Origin: Eriocheir sinensis
Lineage: Eukaryota; Arthropoda; Malacostraca; Decapoda; Varunidae
DNA length: 64,000 bases
Direction of reading: 5' to 3'
Assembly (NCBI RefSeq): GCF_024679095.1
Contig: NC_066518.1
Location: 10,263,583-10,327,582 of the forward strand
Within the stretch, counting starts at the first letter, position 1. Every line of letters begins with the position of its first letter. Shown piece by piece: positions 60,201 to 64,000 of the stretch. The notes under the pieces are model-generated. The model was given only the letters and a program-made list of their open reading frames with translations. It did not search any database and was not told where the DNA came from. The translations under genes and the position numbers were made by a program.

Positions 60201-60760
60201 AAAACACGGAAAGAGAATGAAGAGGAAAATGAACGAAAATAATGGTGTTCTAAAAAGACGAAAGCAAGAGAGGAGAAAGGAAAAATAATAATAACGAAAA
60301 ATGAAAGAAAATTAAAAGGATACTTATAACGAAAGAAGAAAACACACAAAAAAAACAGAGCAAGAAAGTGGAAAAAGAAAAACAATTGCAAAAAAAAAAA
60401 TGTTGTTGGGAAAAAAATATGAAAAACAATAACCAGCTAAGAAAACTAAAACTGCCCCCACCCCACAAAAAAATCTAATACAAACTAAAAAAAAAAAAGA
60501 ACAATAACGATGATGATAATGATAATAATGATACTGATGGTTATGATGACGATGACCAGAGAAAATGAAAAAAAAAAAACATCTAAGGGGAAGGAGAAGG
60601 TAAAGTAAGGATGCTGATGATATACTGAATAAACAATGATCCTGATGTTGACGTAGGACAGGAAAGCAAAAAAAAAGCTTCACAGAGGGAGGGAAAACAA
60701 CGTAATAAAAGAGGAAGACTCCGAGGAGAGAGAAAGAGAGGGACAAACACGTGACTCAGA
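60201..60760. other. A-rich low-complexity spacer
   Basis: Dominated by A with GAT/AAT triplets near 60505-60560. Frames on the minus strand are Phe/Leu/Ser-rich composition artefacts. Confidence 0.6.
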
Positions 60761-60879
60761 GAAAGAGACGAGGACGCGAAGTAGCTGTTAAGGTCATTCA
60801 ACGTGTTTTTAGGAGCCTCCCACGACACGTCCAAGGAATTACCGAGAAGACTGGCGCCCCTCACGGTAACCTGCCCCTC

Positions 60880-61410
60880 GCGTCCACCTTACAAGCACCT
60901 GCATCCCACCGACCCTCTCCTCCTCCTCACCATCTCAACCCCCTCCTGCTTGCAACTCCTCCTCCTTCTATAATTCCTTCCCCTTCTGTCTCTCTCCGGC
61001 ATATGACCACAGATGTTGCGCCGACTAAACGAAACTTTCCAACTTTTCCTCCTTCTACTACGAACAACATACCATTCACATCCTCCTCCTCACCACCCTC
61101 AACTACTCTCCTCCTGCTACTATCCGCATACCACCGACACCTTCCTTCTCATCACCCCCAACAACCCCTGCTAACAAATGTTCCACACTACCCGCATACC
61201 ATCACCTCCTTCCACCTGCTCACCGTTTCCTGCCCCCCTCCTCCCCCCCTGCCCGTCGTAGCCCCTCTTGCCAACCACTCTTCTACTCCCACCCGCATAC
61301 CACCACTTCCCTCCACCGACTCCCCCTCTCCCGCTCCCCTACCCCTTCTTTCTCATGTCCTTCTCTTCCTACCCACTGTCTTTCACCTCCAACCCCTTGT
61401 TTACGTCCAC
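60880..61410. repeat. C-rich diverged tandem array
   Basis: C(C/T)CGCATACCA(C/T)CAC words at about 61124, 61191 and 61300, with CTCCTCCT and CAACCCC stretches between. A plus-strand frame of about 220 codons through it is Pro/Ser/Thr-rich with no domain and a run-on composition, so I do not call it a gene. Confidence 0.55.
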
Positions 61411-61783
61411 GCATAAACACACCAGACGGGACGTAGGGTAATAGGTAAAGAGCTACAGGTGCAGAATTCATGGCACAAAGATCCCCCGCCACCAGGAACA
61501 GCGGAGAGACGGTAAAAAGAGGCGGAGCGGAAGGGTACGTGTATCGCTTGTTTCCTGAGGACCCTTCCCACAAGTGTCCGAGGGTTAGGAAGAGCCGGGC
61601 AGCCCAGCAATTGAGAGCTCACGACTTGGATTTTTTTCGGTAGTAGCTACAGTTAGTGAGAGACAAACGGGAGCAGTAAATGAACGTTTGCATCCATCTA
61701 TCGCCTTCAGTGAGGAATATATTTTCTAAACGGGGATGTTGTTCCAACGCCCACCGGGAACTACTGGGCTTGTTTTTGTTTTT

Positions 61784-62172
<389 letters not shown>

Positions 62173-62332
62173 CTTTCTTCTTGTGGAAGAAGGAGAGTCG
62201 TCTGACGCGTCGTATGATCCATTGTGTGATGGGGATCTCCTTGCAGGGCTGCTGCTCGAAGGCCACTTGAGGACACTCCTCCCGCTCCTTGGGCCACACG
62301 TAGCGGTGCACCTTCTCCAACAGTGTGGGCAT
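62173..62332 (-). CDS. Candidate first coding exon of an unrecognised gene
   Basis: The minus strand opens with ATG (62332-62330) and encodes 53 residues of ordinary, non-repetitive composition, beginning MPTLLEKVHRYVWPKEREEC and ending in a basic, aromatic segment (QWIIRRVRRLSFFHKKK). It stops at a donor-like AAG|GTAAATG, with GT at 62172-62171, leaving phase 1. Third codon positions are strongly G/C, unlike the surrounding repeats. This is the first in-frame ATG after a stop near 62660, but the frame is open for about 105 codons before it (Pro/Arg-rich). A spliced internal exon using CACTTACACCACAG (acceptor near 62367) is equally possible. Continuing exons would lie at lower coordinates, and I found none. 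Product unknown. Confidence 0.4.
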
Positions 62333-63020
62333 CGCACCCCGGGGGCTCCGCGACGCCCCCGGGCTGGGCTGTGGTGTAAGTGACGGAGGGAGCGGCTGCA
62401 GGGGATCCCGAGTGGTCCCGCTGATGGTGGCGACAGTGTTACGCGTTCCGTCCTCGTCTCTGTCCCCCGGGGATGCCTCGGGGTCCAGGTGGGAAAAGGG
62501 ACGGCCAGCCACCGTGGTCAGTGCTATCGGGGGTGCTGTCACCCCCGTTCCACCAACTTCATACACTCGGGCCCGTCGGTAGGCCCGAAACAGCGTGACC
62601 GCGCGCGGGCTCGGCCACAGCCTGCACGTGCACCGCCGCACGCCCTCCACAGCCGCGGCTTACCACATCAAACTCGAAAACAAACCTGACCTGCCCGTCC
62701 GTGGCCTGTAGCGGGACCCTTGTGGCGCCGCTACGCCTTCAGGACCACTGAGTCATGGGTGGGGAGTGTGGGATGGGAGGGGGCGGGGCACACGCACGGC
62801 ACATCCGCGGGGCGCCGAGGGGAGACGCCCGCGAGGAGGCAGCGGCAGGTGGCAGTGGCGGGAGACACGTGCTAGCGGCAGGAATACAGGTGGCACTGCA
62901 CCGCGCGGATGGTCACTTGGCACTGGTGGCAGCGCCCAGGAGGTGCCTCGCTCTCACCTGCCAGCCAGTCTGCCGCGCGCCGCCCCTCCCACTCCTGGCC
63001 TCCCTCCACACGCTCCCCGT
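62333..63020. other. GC-rich region upstream of the candidate exon
   Basis: CpG-rich, non-repetitive sequence of about 690 bp, the most GC-rich part of the window. In the minus-strand direction it lies 5' of the candidate exon and could contain its 5' UTR and promoter. Open frames on the plus strand are Arg/Gly/Pro-rich, as expected from composition. I did not find a TATA box. Confidence 0.35.
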
Positions 63021-63165
63021 CTCGTCCCTCCCCCACTCACTCTCGTCTTCCCCTTCCCTCGCCGTCCAATATATTCTTTACTTCATCACATTCTCTCGGG
63101 GACACAAATGTTGTTCCTCGGGAAATAACTATTCGCTCTTTCCAAAAAGCAATCCAACAACGTGT

Positions 63166-63167
<2 letters not shown>

Positions 63168-63217
<50 letters not shown>
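63168..63217. repeat. (CT)n microsatellite
   Basis: CT array of about 48 bp. Confidence 0.98.
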
Positions 63218-63832
<615 letters not shown>

Positions 63833-64000
63833 TTCCCTCAAAGCTTCTCCTAATCAAGACAGACGAGGCTTTCTTCTGTCACCTGCATTTTTTCTTTCAA
63901 CCAAATACTTCACGTAGACGAAGGGCGACCATTAAGTTAAGTGATTCTAACCCACAAACACGAATTGACTCAGTATCACCAGCAGAAGCCAATGTTAGTG

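Noticed and set aside
60751..61416. Plus-strand gene of about 220 codons
   Set aside because: The frame is Pro/Ser/Thr-rich, follows a diverged C-rich tandem array and shows no domain.

Overview
This window reads as non-coding, repeat-dense DNA from a large arthropod nuclear genome, most likely a decapod crustacean such as a crab. I infer that from the very high density of (CA)n, (GA)n, (AAT)n and (GGA)n arrays, 5'-truncated LINE copies, tRNA-derived and poly(A)-tailed SINE-like elements, and the absence of any bacterial gene layout. The species call rests on general resemblance and was not searched. No complete protein-coding gene can be supported. Nearly every long open frame is a microsatellite read as Thr-His, Cys-Val, Ser-Leu or Arg-Glu repeats.

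Layout. 1-5.9 kb: a 280-bp segment present twice, a purine minisatellite, a tRNA-derived SINE lying between two (CA)n tracts, and a broken CR1-like LINE (3434-5207) ending in an 8-bp repeated tail. 5.9-9.7 kb: a pyrimidine-rich domain of diverged tandem repeats with 135-155 bp periods. 9.7-14 kb: dense (GT)n, a 15-bp minisatellite and LINE-B copy 1 (12559-13807, minus strand). 14-24 kb: mostly unique or low-complexity DNA with long (GA)n arrays, one ATG-less secreted-peptide-like frame (16668-17040), a G-quadruplex minisatellite (22025-22112), and a compact promoter-like cluster (24150-24310). 25-31 kb: purine-rich tandem arrays, a 127-bp tandem array with regularly spaced E-boxes (26880-27240), and a nested insertion in which a 162-bp poly(A)-tailed element sits inside another repeat with a 7-bp target-site duplication (27246-27630). 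31-36 kb: a 170-bp tandem duplication and LINE-B copy 2 (33917-34676, plus strand). 36-51 kb: pyrimidine and purine domains, (GA)n arrays up to about 238 bp, and several diverged minisatellites. 51-57 kb: three more poly(A)-tailed elements, an inverted pair of a second tRNA-headed SINE, and two related copies of a further repeat. 57-64 kb: tandem arrays, including a 265-270 bp higher-order array, and one plausible coding exon on the minus strand (62173-62332) of an unrecognised gene.

How it fits together. There is no operon or pathway here. The main biology is retroelement and microsatellite interplay. Both LINE-B copies and SINE-C are bounded on both sides by (CA)n in the same sense orientation, which suggests a shared insertion niche. 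Several dispersed families have multiple copies within 64 kb and document sequential insertion. The two places most likely to matter for host gene expression are the X-box plus triple-CCAAT cluster near 24.2 kb and the GC-rich exon region near 62.2-63.0 kb.
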